Under the pieces are notes generated by a model. That model was given only the letters and a program-made list of their open reading frames with translations. It made no database searches and had not been told where the DNA came from. 64,000 bases of DNA, taken from the NCBI GenBank assembly GCA_005046945.1, contig SUSS01000003.1, positions 62,001 through 126,000 on the forward strand, given 5' to 3'. Positions 15,957 through 25,964 of this stretch are shown here, piece by piece. Position 1 is the first letter of the stretch. Every line of letters begins with the position of its first letter. Both the position numbers and the translations under genes were made by a program. The DNA comes from Tissierella creatinini (GTDB lineage Bacteria; Bacillota; Clostridia; Tissierellales; Tissierellaceae).

Positions 15957-17291
15957 TCAGAAATATTTTTTAATATCTATATTTTCGAAGCCTGGTATCA
16001 TGGCTCTTTCAAATTTTTCATTTCCAATTGGCTTTGTTGCATCGATGCCAATCTTGTCTGTCAACCCTCTTAAATCGTGGGATGGTTCCAAGGATGAACC
16101 TAGAGCACCTGGTACTATAACTATATCGTTGCTTGCCTGGCATCTAGAAGTTATAGCCCACTCAATTTCTCTTTCCCAATAGATATCCAAATCATCATCT
16201 ACTATTACCACCTGCTTTAGGTCCTTATTTAAACCTAAGGCTGATAATATTGCTGACTTCGCTTCTCCTATTCTCTTCTGCTTTATGGATATTACTGCAT
16301 TGAATCGATAGCCCCCGCCTTCTGTAACATAAACATCCCTTACATCCACGATGTTCTTTAGATAGTAGTAGAGTTCCATCTCTCTAATTAACCCATTGGT
16401 CAGATGCTCTTCTTCACAAGGAAAAGCAGTCTGATATATAGGATTATTTCTATATGTGATGGCAGATACCTCTATAATCGGATGAGGCGCCTGTCTACCA
16501 TAATAGCCCATAAGCTCTCCAAATGGTCCTTCCAGCTCTCTTTTCCCAGCTACTAATTTTCCTTCTATGACAATTTCTGCATGGGCCGGAACCAATAAAT
16601 CGTTGGTTTCACATTTTACTAGCTCTAAAGGCTCCCCTCTCAAGGAGCTATCCAGCTCATATTTATCTACCCCATAAGTGGCGCTTGAATATTGGCTTGC
16701 AAGTAAAAATGTAGCATCATAGCCAAGAACTATGGCTACATCTAAGGACTTGCCTTGTCTTTCTAACTCCAGAAAATCATTTGTAAGCTTGAAAGACCCT
16801 ATAAGAGCTGATAGTGAATTCCCTTTATTAACTTGGAGTCTTCTTACAGATGTATGAAAATTTCCTGTTTGAGGATCCTTTATAACCATAACCCCTGCAG
16901 TTATAAAGCTAGATGAATCCAATCCATTAAATTTGTTTACAGGTATGATTTTCTGTATATCTATATTTGATGTAATCTTATTCTCTTTAATAGGTCCTGA
17001 ATTAAAAATCTTATATGGCTTTGGATTAACCAGGGCTTCCATGAACCTATAATTACGATTATCTTTATTTACGCCTAGATGGTCAAATAATATGTTCCTA
17101 TTTCCATAGAGCCCCCCTATGGTTCTCATATTGGCAGCCTTCACCTTATTGAACAATATAGGCTTCTTATTTTGAAAATATTTTAATACTGCTCCCATTT
17201 CATAAATATAGTCTACTTCTTTATTGCATTCCAGAAGGTCTCCTGTCTTTTTTAACTTATCTATGGTGTTTCTCAACATTTGCCTTTCCAA
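15957..17291 (-). CDS. ubiD: UbiD-family prenyl-FMN-dependent decarboxylase
   Basis: A 444-residue UbiD-family (de)carboxylase, shorter than the usual 480-500. The catalytic set is present: Arg151 in RRLQV, and Glu254 and Glu259 in LEGPFGEL, with the prenyl-FMN-binding region around it. The enzyme needs prenylated FMN, which the adjacent ubiX would supply. UbiD enzymes decarboxylate aromatic or unsaturated acids; in this operon the likely substrate is 4-amino-5-imidazolecarboxylate, an intermediate of clostridial purine breakdown (inference). The start is TTG, with GGAGG 7 bases before it. Confidence 0.9.
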   Translation of the reverse strand: MERQMLRNTIDKLKKTGDLLECNKEVDYIYEMGAVLKYFQNKKPILFNKVKAANMRTIGGLYGNRNILFDHLGVNKDNRNYRFMEALVNPKPYKIFNSGPIKENKITSNIDIQKIIPVNKFNGLDSSSFITAGVMVIKDPQTGNFHTSVRRLQVNKGNSLSALIGSFKLTNDFLELERQGKSLDVAIVLGYDATFLLASQYSSATYGVDKYELDSSLRGEPLELVKCETNDLLVPAHAEIVIEGKLVAGKRELEGPFGELMGYYGRQAPHPIIEVSAITYRNNPIYQTAFPCEEEHLTNGLIREMELYYYLKNIVDVRDVYVTEGGGYRFNAVISIKQKRIGEAKSAILSALGLNKDLKQVVIVDDDLDIYWEREIEWAITSRCQASNDIVIVPGALGSSLEPSHDLRGLTDKIGIDATKPIGNEKFERAMIPGFENIDIKKYF

Positions 17292-17306
17292 ACCTTAACC
17301 TCCCCT

Positions 17307-17864
17307 CTATAGACCATTCCATCTGTTAATAAGATTGTTTTCAATATCCAGCATATCAAGAAGCCTTCCTGTGATGTTCAATATTACATCCTCTAAGCTT
17401 TCAGGATTATTATAGAATCCTGGAGCCGGAGGAAATATTGTGACACCCATTCTTGAAAGCTTTAGCATATTCTCTAGATGAATCTGGCTTAATGGGGTTT
17501 CCCTAGGTACAAGTATCAGCTTTCTTTGTTCCTTCAAGGATACATCACATGCTCGTGTAAGAAGATTATCAGAAAATCCATTTGCTACACTTGCTAAGGT
17601 CTTCATAGAGCAAGGCACGATAATGGTTTTATCCACCTTAAATGAACCACTCGAAATTGGAGCTGCTAAGTTTTTATTATCATGAAAGTATGTTGCCAAC
17701 TGTTTTAAATCATCTAAGCTTAATCCACACTCGTGATTTACAACGTATTCCCCCATGGTACTGACTACCAGATGTGTTTCTATATTTAGTTCTTTTAATG
17801 CCTTCAAGAGAGATACTCCATAGATTGCTCCACTACCTCCCGAGATTCCAACTACAATTCTCAA
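17307..17864 (-). CDS. ubiX: UbiX-family flavin prenyltransferase
   Basis: A 185-residue flavin prenyltransferase that makes the prenyl-FMN cofactor for UbiD. The N-terminal GISGGSGAIYGVSLL binds FMN; VPCSMKTLASVANG near 84-97, LVPRETPLSQIHLENM near 118-133 and FPPAPGFY near 142-149 are family signatures. The start is TTG, preceded by GGAGAGGT. It lies 15 bases before ubiD, the classical pairing. Confidence 0.93.
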   Translation of the reverse strand: MRIVVGISGGSGAIYGVSLLKALKELNIETHLVVSTMGEYVVNHECGLSLDDLKQLATYFHDNKNLAAPISSGSFKVDKTIIVPCSMKTLASVANGFSDNLLTRACDVSLKEQRKLILVPRETPLSQIHLENMLKLSRMGVTIFPPAPGFYNNPESLEDVILNITGRLLDMLDIENNLINRWNGL

Positions 17865-17883
17865 TTTGACCTCTCCTTATGCC

Positions 17884-17913
17884 AATAGGGGAAGGCTTCC
17901 CTTCCCCCTTATT
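17884..17913 (-). other. GC-rich intercistronic hairpin
   Basis: AATAGGGGAAGG and a CCTTCCCCCTTATT-type arm face each other across a short loop between the isochorismatase-fold gene and ubiX. No T run follows on the coding strand, so it is more likely an mRNA stability or processing element than a terminator. Confidence 0.55.
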
Positions 17914-17918
17914 TTCTA

Positions 17919-18533
17919 TTACTTAACTTTATTCTCAGGGTCTCCTGCTCCGCCTTCCCATGGATCAAGTCCTTTTTCCCAAGCCTCTTGATACTCAGCT
18001 ATAGTCATAAGCTTTGTAAATATACTTAGGTCTCTTAATCCAGACTCATGCATTTCAGGAGTTTTTGAGTCAATACCGTCAGTTAATGAAATCACCTTGT
18101 ATCCTTTAGCAAGTGCATCTGTAGCTGTAGCTCTTACACATACATTTGTCCAAGTACCGGTTACTACTACAGTGTCTATATTTTCTTCTCTTAGGTATAA
18201 GTCAAGATCTGTATGGGCAAATGAGCTATGTCTTCTCTTTTTAATTCTATACTCGTCACCTTCTGGGTATAACTCTTGTATAAAGTCTGACCCCCAAGTT
18301 CCATCTACTGCATGAACCGGCCTTACTCTAAAATCAGCATCATTCTTTCTATGTGCTTCTTGGATATGAACTAATTGGATATCATTTTTTCCTTCTGCAT
18401 TTCTTGCTCTTACCCATTTGAAAAGTGCTTGAAGATTCTTTGTTATTCTTCCTGCTCCCTCACAATATAAGGCTCCTTTTGGGTTTGCAAAGTCATTAAG
18501 CATATCTATCACTACAATTGCATGTCTAGTCAT
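17919..18533 (-). CDS. Isochorismatase-fold amidohydrolase (N-carbamoylsarcosine amidase/RutB-like)
   Basis: A 204-residue cysteine hydrolase. The catalytic triad is Asp10 (VVIDMLNDF), a Lys in IKKRRHSSF (98 or 99) and Cys132 (TGTWTNVCVRATA). Relatives hydrolyse carbamoyl or ureido groups (N-carbamoylsarcosine amidase, ureidoacrylate amidohydrolase RutB) or nicotinamide and isochorismate. Between the cyclic amidohydrolase and the decarboxylase, the natural proposal is removal of the ureido group from 4-ureido-5-imidazolecarboxylate. The substrate is inference. GGAGAT precedes the ATG. Confidence 0.85.
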   Translation of the reverse strand: MTRHAIVVIDMLNDFANPKGALYCEGAGRITKNLQALFKWVRARNAEGKNDIQLVHIQEAHRKNDADFRVRPVHAVDGTWGSDFIQELYPEGDEYRIKKRRHSSFAHTDLDLYLREENIDTVVVTGTWTNVCVRATATDALAKGYKVISLTDGIDSKTPEMHESGLRDLSIFTKLMTIAEYQEAWEKGLDPWEGGAGDPENKVK

Positions 18534-18572
18534 TAATATATCTCCATTCTTTTTAATTTTTTAGTAGTAGTA

Positions 18573-20168
18573 TTAATATCTAATTTCTCTAGGCAATACT
18601 TGAATGGATTGTCTTTTAACCCATTGACCAAATCCAGGTTTCGCAACTATTCCCTTAATACCCCTAATATGCTTATCTATAACTTCAGGATGATTAATTC
18701 TATAACTATTTTTATACTCAGCACTGTTTAAATGTGGATATTTAGCGAATTCATCAGCATATTTTTCTGTAACTCCCTCAGGAAAGTTGTGAACAACCTT
18801 TTGTAGTTCTTCGTCAGTTAAGTTAGCAAGTGAACTTTCCCCTTCATCAACAAATACTAGGTGTCCACGAACTATAGTTTTATCAACTCTTCCCTTTAAT
18901 TTCATTCCTTCAAGAGGAGTGTATCCACACATTGAAGCTTGATCTTTAACATCAATTGTCCATTCTTTATCTAAATCTACTATTGTAAAGTCAGCATCTG
19001 AACCGATTTCCATAGCACCTTTCTTTGGATATAGCCCATAGTGGATAGCTGCATTTTTACTTAATACATTAACCATAGTTGAAAGGCTAATTTTGCCCTT
19101 GTTGTATCCATCAACTACTATAGGAACCATAGTTTCTACTCCTGGGATCCCTGGGAATGCTGTCCAAATATTCATACCCGGTGCATCTTTTTCACTTTCA
19201 ATTTCATATGGTGCATGGTCTGTAGCAACGAAGTCTACACTTCCATTTCTTAAACCTTCCCAAAGAAGGTCATTGCTATCTTTAGATCTTAGCGGGGGAG
19301 CAATTTTTGCATATGCCCCATGCTCAGTCATAGCATCCTTAGCGTTTATAGTTAGGTAGTGAGGGGTTGTTTCGCTTGTAACTCTTAATCCTCTTTGCTT
19401 AGCCGCCTTAACTAATTGAGCACCTTTTCCTAATGCCATATGAACTATATGAAGTCTAACATCTGCCGCTTCAGCAAAGCTAATTCCTAATTCAATAGCT
19501 ACTTGCTCAGCTAATTCCAATCTTGCTTCTTCCCAAGCTGGTCCGTCAGTTCTTCCTTCTTCTCTTAATTTTTTAACATAGTAGTCACACATTGCATAGT
19601 TCTCAGCATGAATTCCTACCGGAAGTCCTGTTTTAGCTACTGCCTTAAAAGCCTCATACATTTCAGGATCTGTTACTCTTGGGTAAGTTGGCACTGAAGG
19701 AGTCATATAAGCTTTAAAAGAAACTACTCCAAAATCAGCTTGTTCTTGTACATTATCAAGCCAGCCTTCTCTGACATCCTCTCCTGTAACACCACCCCAT
19801 AATGCAAAGTCTACTAAGGCCTGTGGTTGAATTAGATCAACTTTTAGCTGAAGCTGTTTAACACTTCTAACCGAAGGTACCGAGCAACAAGGCATATCTA
19901 TAACGGTTGTTACTCCACCTCTAGCAGCTGCTGCTGTTCCTGTAAGAAAGTTTTCTCTATGTGGAAATCCTTGATACATAAAGTGAGTATGTGAATCGAT
20001 ACATCCCGGTAATGTTAAATGTCCCTTTGCATCAATTAGCTCCTTAGAATCAATGTTATCTATATTGTCAATAAATCCAGCTATCTTCTCATCCTTAACT
20101 AAGATGTTTGTTAATATAGTATTATCTCCTTGAGGTATTTTAGCATTTTTAATTATTACATCATACAT
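18573..20168 (-). CDS. Cyclic amidohydrolase (hydantoinase/allantoinase/dihydropyrimidinase family)
   Basis: A 531-residue binuclear-metal amidohydrolase, longer than the usual 450-480. The full ligand set is visible: His60 and His62 (DSHTH), carboxylated Lys152 (VSFKAYM), His187 (GIHAEN), His243 (HIVHM) and Asp317 (ATDHAPYE); TSETTPHYL is a further family mark. The extra length is a C-terminal extension of about 60 residues. It is the first gene of the microcompartment operon. Allantoin and hydantoin are the textbook substrates; here ring opening of xanthine (a cyclic ureide) fits the other genes better. That is inference. Confidence 0.86.
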   Translation of the reverse strand: MYDVIIKNAKIPQGDNTILTNILVKDEKIAGFIDNIDNIDSKELIDAKGHLTLPGCIDSHTHFMYQGFPHRENFLTGTAAAARGGVTTVIDMPCCSVPSVRSVKQLQLKVDLIQPQALVDFALWGGVTGEDVREGWLDNVQEQADFGVVSFKAYMTPSVPTYPRVTDPEMYEAFKAVAKTGLPVGIHAENYAMCDYYVKKLREEGRTDGPAWEEARLELAEQVAIELGISFAEAADVRLHIVHMALGKGAQLVKAAKQRGLRVTSETTPHYLTINAKDAMTEHGAYAKIAPPLRSKDSNDLLWEGLRNGSVDFVATDHAPYEIESEKDAPGMNIWTAFPGIPGVETMVPIVVDGYNKGKISLSTMVNVLSKNAAIHYGLYPKKGAMEIGSDADFTIVDLDKEWTIDVKDQASMCGYTPLEGMKLKGRVDKTIVRGHLVFVDEGESSLANLTDEELQKVVHNFPEGVTEKYADEFAKYPHLNSAEYKNSYRINHPEVIDKHIRGIKGIVAKPGFGQWVKRQSIQVLPREIRY

Positions 20169-20447
20169 TTTCTAATCCCCCTTTTAAGTATCGAAAGAAA
20201 TTGCTTAGCAATTTCACCCCACCAAACAAACGAGGCCAACTCGTTATTTCTTTAGGATAATAATAACATACCCTCCTTTATTTAACCTTGTAATTTTACT
20301 ATAAAAATTTGCTAGGTTTTTATAAAGAACAGGGATTTATTTGTATGTTTTTCCTAGTTTTTTGTGGGTATTACATATATAATTGTTTAATTCCTTAATA
20401 TATACTTAATCTATCAAATAATTGTAAAGTTAAAAGGAGGAGTAATA
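20169..20447. promoter_or_regulatory. Divergent control region of the BMC operon and the cyclase gene
   Basis: This 279-base gap separates the two divergent units. Reading towards the BMC operon it holds an AT-rich core (20281-20400), then AAAGGAGGG with a five-codon ORF (ATG at 20269, MLLLS, stop at 20252), then a copy of the dispersed repeat (20183-20247), then the AAGGGGG site of the first gene. Reading towards the cyclase it holds AAAGGAGGA before a TTG start at 20448. A weak TATAGT at about 20297-20302 (minus) is the best -10 candidate; I cannot fix the promoters. Confidence 0.5.
20183..20247 (-). repeat. Dispersed palindromic repeat, copy D
   Basis: On the minus strand it begins ATAACGAG and ends CGATACTTAAA, with the palindrome GAAATTGC-taa-GCAATTTC at 20197-20215. 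The same parts occur at 29153-29286, 30399-30586, 40601-40690 and, decayed, 42634-42698. It lies in the leader of the BMC operon, 15 bases before the start codon of the cyclic amidohydrolase gene. Confidence 0.7.
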
Positions 20448-21143
20448 TTGCCGCTTAAACTAATCGATTTATCACAGGAGATTTACCAAGGAATGACCAT
20501 ATTTCCAATTCATCAAAAAACATTCATAATGACCAACCAAACCCATGAGCAAAGCATGAAGGACACAGGTAGTAAGACCCTAGGATTTTCAGCAAGAAAC
20601 TTACTTATAAGTGAGCACGCAGGAACCCATAGTGATGGAGTATGGGAGTATAATCCAAATGGCCCAACTATAGATAAAATGCCCTTGGAATACTTCTGGG
20701 GTAGTGCAATATGTCTAGATCTTAGCCATATTAGATATCCTTCTTATATTGAGCCGGGAGATTTGGAGACTGCTTTAAAAAACTCGGGCCAGGACATAAG
20801 GAAGGGAGAAATAGTCCTCCTATATACTGGCCACCATGATAGAAACTTTGGGACCGATATGTTCCAAAAGGAATATTCCGGATTAAGCTATGAAGGGGCT
20901 AAGTGGCTGGCAGAACAGGGGGTCGTAAACATAGGAGTAGATGCACCGGCAGTAGATTTGACTCCTGATGATACTGACTTTTCAGCACATCTTGTTTGCG
21001 GCCAGTACAATATCACCAATACAGAAAATCTATGCAACCTAAAGGAACTAGTTAATAAGCGATTTTTATATATGGGACTTCCTTTAAAGATAAGGGAAGG
21101 TACAGGGTCTCCTATAAGAGCAGTAGCATTGGTCGAAGAATAA
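20448..21143 (+). CDS. Cyclase-family metal hydrolase (KynB/isatin hydrolase type)
   Basis: A 231-residue member of the putative cyclase family. The metal-binding motif HAGTHSDG is near residues 62-69, and DLSQEIYQGM opens the chain as in relatives. Characterised members hydrolyse N-formylkynurenine or open the five-membered lactam of isatin. It is divergent from the BMC operon, shares its control region, and would therefore be a good candidate for 4-imidazolone ring opening to formiminoglycine. That role is inference. The start is TTG after AAAGGAGGA. Confidence 0.85.
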   Translation: MPLKLIDLSQEIYQGMTIFPIHQKTFIMTNQTHEQSMKDTGSKTLGFSARNLLISEHAGTHSDGVWEYNPNGPTIDKMPLEYFWGSAICLDLSHIRYPSYIEPGDLETALKNSGQDIRKGEIVLLYTGHHDRNFGTDMFQKEYSGLSYEGAKWLAEQGVVNIGVDAPAVDLTPDDTDFSAHLVCGQYNITNTENLCNLKELVNKRFLYMGLPLKIREGTGSPIRAVALVEE

Positions 21144-21167
21144 AAAACCCGGATTGCCGGGTTTTTT
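21144..21167. terminator. Bidirectional terminator between cyclase and pucR
   Basis: AAAAAACCCGG and CCGGGTTTTTT flank an ATTG loop. Both strands end in T runs, so it serves both the cyclase gene and the convergent pucR, whose stop lies in it. Confidence 0.92.
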
Positions 21168-22839
21168 ACTTTCCCAGAATCTCCTTAATCTTGAGAGCAA
21201 TTTCTAGATTCAAGCGATTATGAGGGTCATCTAAATTCATTCCTGTTATTTCGTTTATTCTGCCAATTCTATAGAGCACTGTATTATAATGTGTAAATAA
21301 ATCCTTAGATATCTTAGTTAAATTTCCATTATTTTGAAAATAGGATTCCAGAGTCCGAATTAAATCTGTAGATTTTTTATTATCATAATCCACTAAGCCC
21401 TTTAAGGTTGAATTGTAAAAATCCTCTAATTCATCATTTAAATAATCCTGGCATAGGATTTTAAATATACCCAGTTCATCATAGGTTACTATTTCCTTGC
21501 ATGTAATAGTTTTTCCTATGCGTACGGTTCTAACTGCATCTAGGAAGCTCTTATGCACATTATCTAGATGCTTATAGACACGCCCTACCCCTACTTTTAA
21601 GTCCAGGTGCTTGTACCTATCTAAGAAGGTGTCCTTTAGACTCTCATTAAAATTCTTTATCTTCTTATTTATATTCTTCATATCAGGAAAAGCAAGTAGT
21701 ATTTGGATTCCATTTACCTTTGTAGATACAATGCCTTCTAGCTTATAATAAGCTATAAGATCCTCAATAGATTTAACAAAGGTGTTTACATAGTCTCCAT
21801 AGTTTTCAAATTCCAAATCCAAATCTGTAAACTCTTGACCTTTAGCTTTAATACTCATAACTTCTATAAGGAAATAAGCATCTTCCTTAAGGTTAAAATA
21901 CCTTGCTCTATCAAGGGCTTTTTTCTTACGTTTTGCATCAGGTGAAACCAGGTCATCAAAGAAATCAGATCTATATCTTAATTCAACCTCCTGGACAGAT
22001 AAATCCTGAAGGATTGAAAGAGCAATGGTTGTGGAAGCACTCTCTATAATGGCTAGATCGAACCCCCCAAGGGGCATATGAGTTGACCAGGCAAATATAT
22101 GTCCATGAACCTGATCCTTTAGTAAAATCGGCATTACCATCCTATCTACGTATTTCCCATCTACTAAAACCTTATCCTCGTTTAGCCTCTTAAGTCTATC
22201 CTTAGACCCATTTGCTTCATAGAATATCCTCACCTCATTTAGCAACTCTTTTTTAGTCACTTCACTTGCATCTCCAAATTCACTTAGAATTTCGTTGGAA
22301 AAGGATAGGCTTAATACCACAGGATTCTTGATATTCTCCTGAATTATGTTTAAAACTTCAATAAATCCCTTACCCTCCAGCATGACTCCCATTAGTTTTT
22401 CATGAACCCTTTCTATTCTTTCAAGTAAAGAGGCTTGCTTGTTGAATATTTCCCTGATTGCTATCATCATAATATCTGATAAGGGTATGTTCTCATGAAT
22501 ATCTATAACAGGAAAATTGAGCTTGTTGGCATATTCTAAAACTTCCTGATTTAAACCCTCTAAATATGGTGCGATTTTTATTCCAATTCCGGCAAGCTTA
22601 TTATCAACACAAACCTTCAACATTTCCTTTTGCATTTCGATATCTTTCGATTCAAAAAAGTATGCTGTAGTAAGAAGAAATTCCCCTTCTGCTATCCATT
22701 CCAATATATCCGGATCTGCCATAATATTTACTCTTGATATAGTATTTCTAATGCCTCTGAAGCCCGCTATAAGGGTACAGTTCTTCATAATATCCAGCTT
22801 CAGCATATCCTCAACGCTTATTCCATTTTGTCTAGACAT
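21166..22839 (-). CDS. pucR: PucR-family purine catabolism regulator
   Basis: A 557-residue transcription regulator. The N-terminal PucR domain (about 1-125, GISVEDMLKLDIM at the start) is followed by a GAF/GGDEF-like middle and a C-terminal HTH_30 helix-turn-helix (about 495-550, NLTKISKDLFTHYNTVLYRI). PucR of B. subtilis activates purine catabolism genes in response to allantoin-type intermediates. It follows guaD by 10 bases and would be the obvious regulator of the BMC operon. Effector and binding site are unknown here. Confidence 0.9.
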   Translation of the reverse strand: MSRQNGISVEDMLKLDIMKNCTLIAGFRGIRNTISRVNIMADPDILEWIAEGEFLLTTAYFFESKDIEMQKEMLKVCVDNKLAGIGIKIAPYLEGLNQEVLEYANKLNFPVIDIHENIPLSDIMMIAIREIFNKQASLLERIERVHEKLMGVMLEGKGFIEVLNIIQENIKNPVVLSLSFSNEILSEFGDASEVTKKELLNEVRIFYEANGSKDRLKRLNEDKVLVDGKYVDRMVMPILLKDQVHGHIFAWSTHMPLGGFDLAIIESASTTIALSILQDLSVQEVELRYRSDFFDDLVSPDAKRKKKALDRARYFNLKEDAYFLIEVMSIKAKGQEFTDLDLEFENYGDYVNTFVKSIEDLIAYYKLEGIVSTKVNGIQILLAFPDMKNINKKIKNFNESLKDTFLDRYKHLDLKVGVGRVYKHLDNVHKSFLDAVRTVRIGKTITCKEIVTYDELGIFKILCQDYLNDELEDFYNSTLKGLVDYDNKKSTDLIRTLESYFQNNGNLTKISKDLFTHYNTVLYRIGRINEITGMNLDDPHNRLNLEIALKIKEILGK

Positions 22840-22849
22840 ACAAATCCCC

Positions 22850-24124
22850 CTATGATGGTTCCTCTATTTTTAGGCCTTTCACATATCTTTGTATGATATT
22901 ATCCTTACTTCCTATATATAGATATTTTTGTAGCTTTTCTTCAATGGTTAACGTTTTCCCAACCATCAAATCTTCAACATCGATAACAAGAGCATCAAAT
23001 TCATATCCTTCTTCAAAGCTGCCTACCTTACCAAAGAAGCTTCCTCCTCCCTTAGTTGCCATATAGAAAGCTTCTGCAGTTGATAAGGGCTTCAATTCTT
23101 TATTGCTTAATAGCCAATTCATCTTGGATTGGTGAATTGCACCGATAATTACATCCGGAATCCTAAGAGTATGGCCCCCGGAAATATCCGACCCTAACCC
23201 TATATTTACTCCTTTTTCTATAAACTTTCTTACAGGCATCATTCCACTAGAGAGATTGAAGTTTGAATGTGGACAATGAGCAGCATATACGCCATTCTTT
23301 GCCATTAATTCTATTTCTTCATCTTTGTTGTAAACGCAGTGTGCCATGATGGTTTTTTTCTGGCCAAATAATCCAAAATCATTATATACACCTGAATAGC
23401 TGGTCGAATCGGGATAAAGTTCTTTAATCCAATTTACCTCAGATGTATTCTCATTAAGATGGGATTGTATAGGCACGTTATAATCTACTGCAAGTCCAGC
23501 TAATTCATGAAGCAGCTTATCCGTACAGGTTGGTAGAAATCTAGGAGTGATTATAGGCTTCACAAGATAGGATTTATTTACATACTCTTGAAGGAGTGCT
23601 TCTGTATCCCTGATGGATTTTTCTGTAGATTCATTGAGCTTATCAGAGCTATTTCTATCCATATTAACCTTTCCTACATAGGCTCCTAAACCGGATTCTA
23701 TGAACATATCCATTAAGAGCTTAGTGCTATTAAGATGTACACTGGAAAATACTACGCTTCTTGTAGTCCCTTCTCTCCATAAATCCCTTATCAGTTTTTT
23801 ATAAACATCTCTTGAATACTCTAAATCAGAAAACTTTGCTTCCTCAGGAAATGTATAAGTATTGAGCCAAGGAATAAGCTCTTTATCCATGCCTAAACCT
23901 CTATTTGGATATTGAGGAGCATGTAGGTGAATATCCGAAAACCCCGGTATTATCAATTTGCCTCTATAATCCACTAGCTCATATCCTTTGTCACTTTCCT
24001 CTAAATTCTTAGTTATTTTAACAACTATACCATCCTCCACAAGTATGTATGAATCCTCGTATATGTCAAACCCACCCATATGGGAAGTAAAGACTATATC
24101 TCCATGAAACACCCTTTTTACCAT
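22850..24124 (-). CDS. guaD: Guanine deaminase
   Basis: A 424-residue amidohydrolase converting guanine to xanthine and ammonia. The zinc site is complete: HLHAPQYPNRG (about 74-84) with the guanine deaminase-specific extension, QSHLNEN, MAHCVY and GLGSDISGGH. The frame also has an ATG at 24145, but the ATG at 24124 has AAAGGAGA at proper spacing and is preferred. It is co-transcribed with pucR. It feeds xanthine into the pathway encoded by the neighbouring BMC operon. Confidence 0.92.
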   Translation of the reverse strand: MVKRVFHGDIVFTSHMGGFDIYEDSYILVEDGIVVKITKNLEESDKGYELVDYRGKLIIPGFSDIHLHAPQYPNRGLGMDKELIPWLNTYTFPEEAKFSDLEYSRDVYKKLIRDLWREGTTRSVVFSSVHLNSTKLLMDMFIESGLGAYVGKVNMDRNSSDKLNESTEKSIRDTEALLQEYVNKSYLVKPIITPRFLPTCTDKLLHELAGLAVDYNVPIQSHLNENTSEVNWIKELYPDSTSYSGVYNDFGLFGQKKTIMAHCVYNKDEEIELMAKNGVYAAHCPHSNFNLSSGMMPVRKFIEKGVNIGLGSDISGGHTLRIPDVIIGAIHQSKMNWLLSNKELKPLSTAEAFYMATKGGGSFFGKVGSFEEGYEFDALVIDVEDLMVGKTLTIEEKLQKYLYIGSKDNIIQRYVKGLKIEEPS

Positions 24125-24226
24125 TCTATATCTCTCCTTTAACATAGCTTTTATGAAAAGTCCACAAGCATTTCCCCTAAAGTGTGAAGATTTTTATCAT
24201 TTAATGATATATAGAATTTACACAAA

Positions 24227-25780
<1,554 letters not shown>

Positions 25781-25964
25781 TTAATTATCGGATTAGTTAA
25801 AGCAGAATTTCAATTTGATTAAACAACAACCTCCAACTTATATGTTGGGAATAATATGTAACTCGTCCAACTATTGAGGGTTTAAGTGGAAACTTTCAAA
25901 TGGTATACTTATAAAAGTTACAAATCAGTTACAAAATAAATAAGCAAAAACAAGGAGGAGAATC

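Noticed and set aside
20281..20300. A PucR binding box (AAGGTTAA, minus strand) upstream of the BMC operon
   Set aside because: Only six bases agree with the B. subtilis-type box as I recall it, which is too weak in AT-rich DNA.
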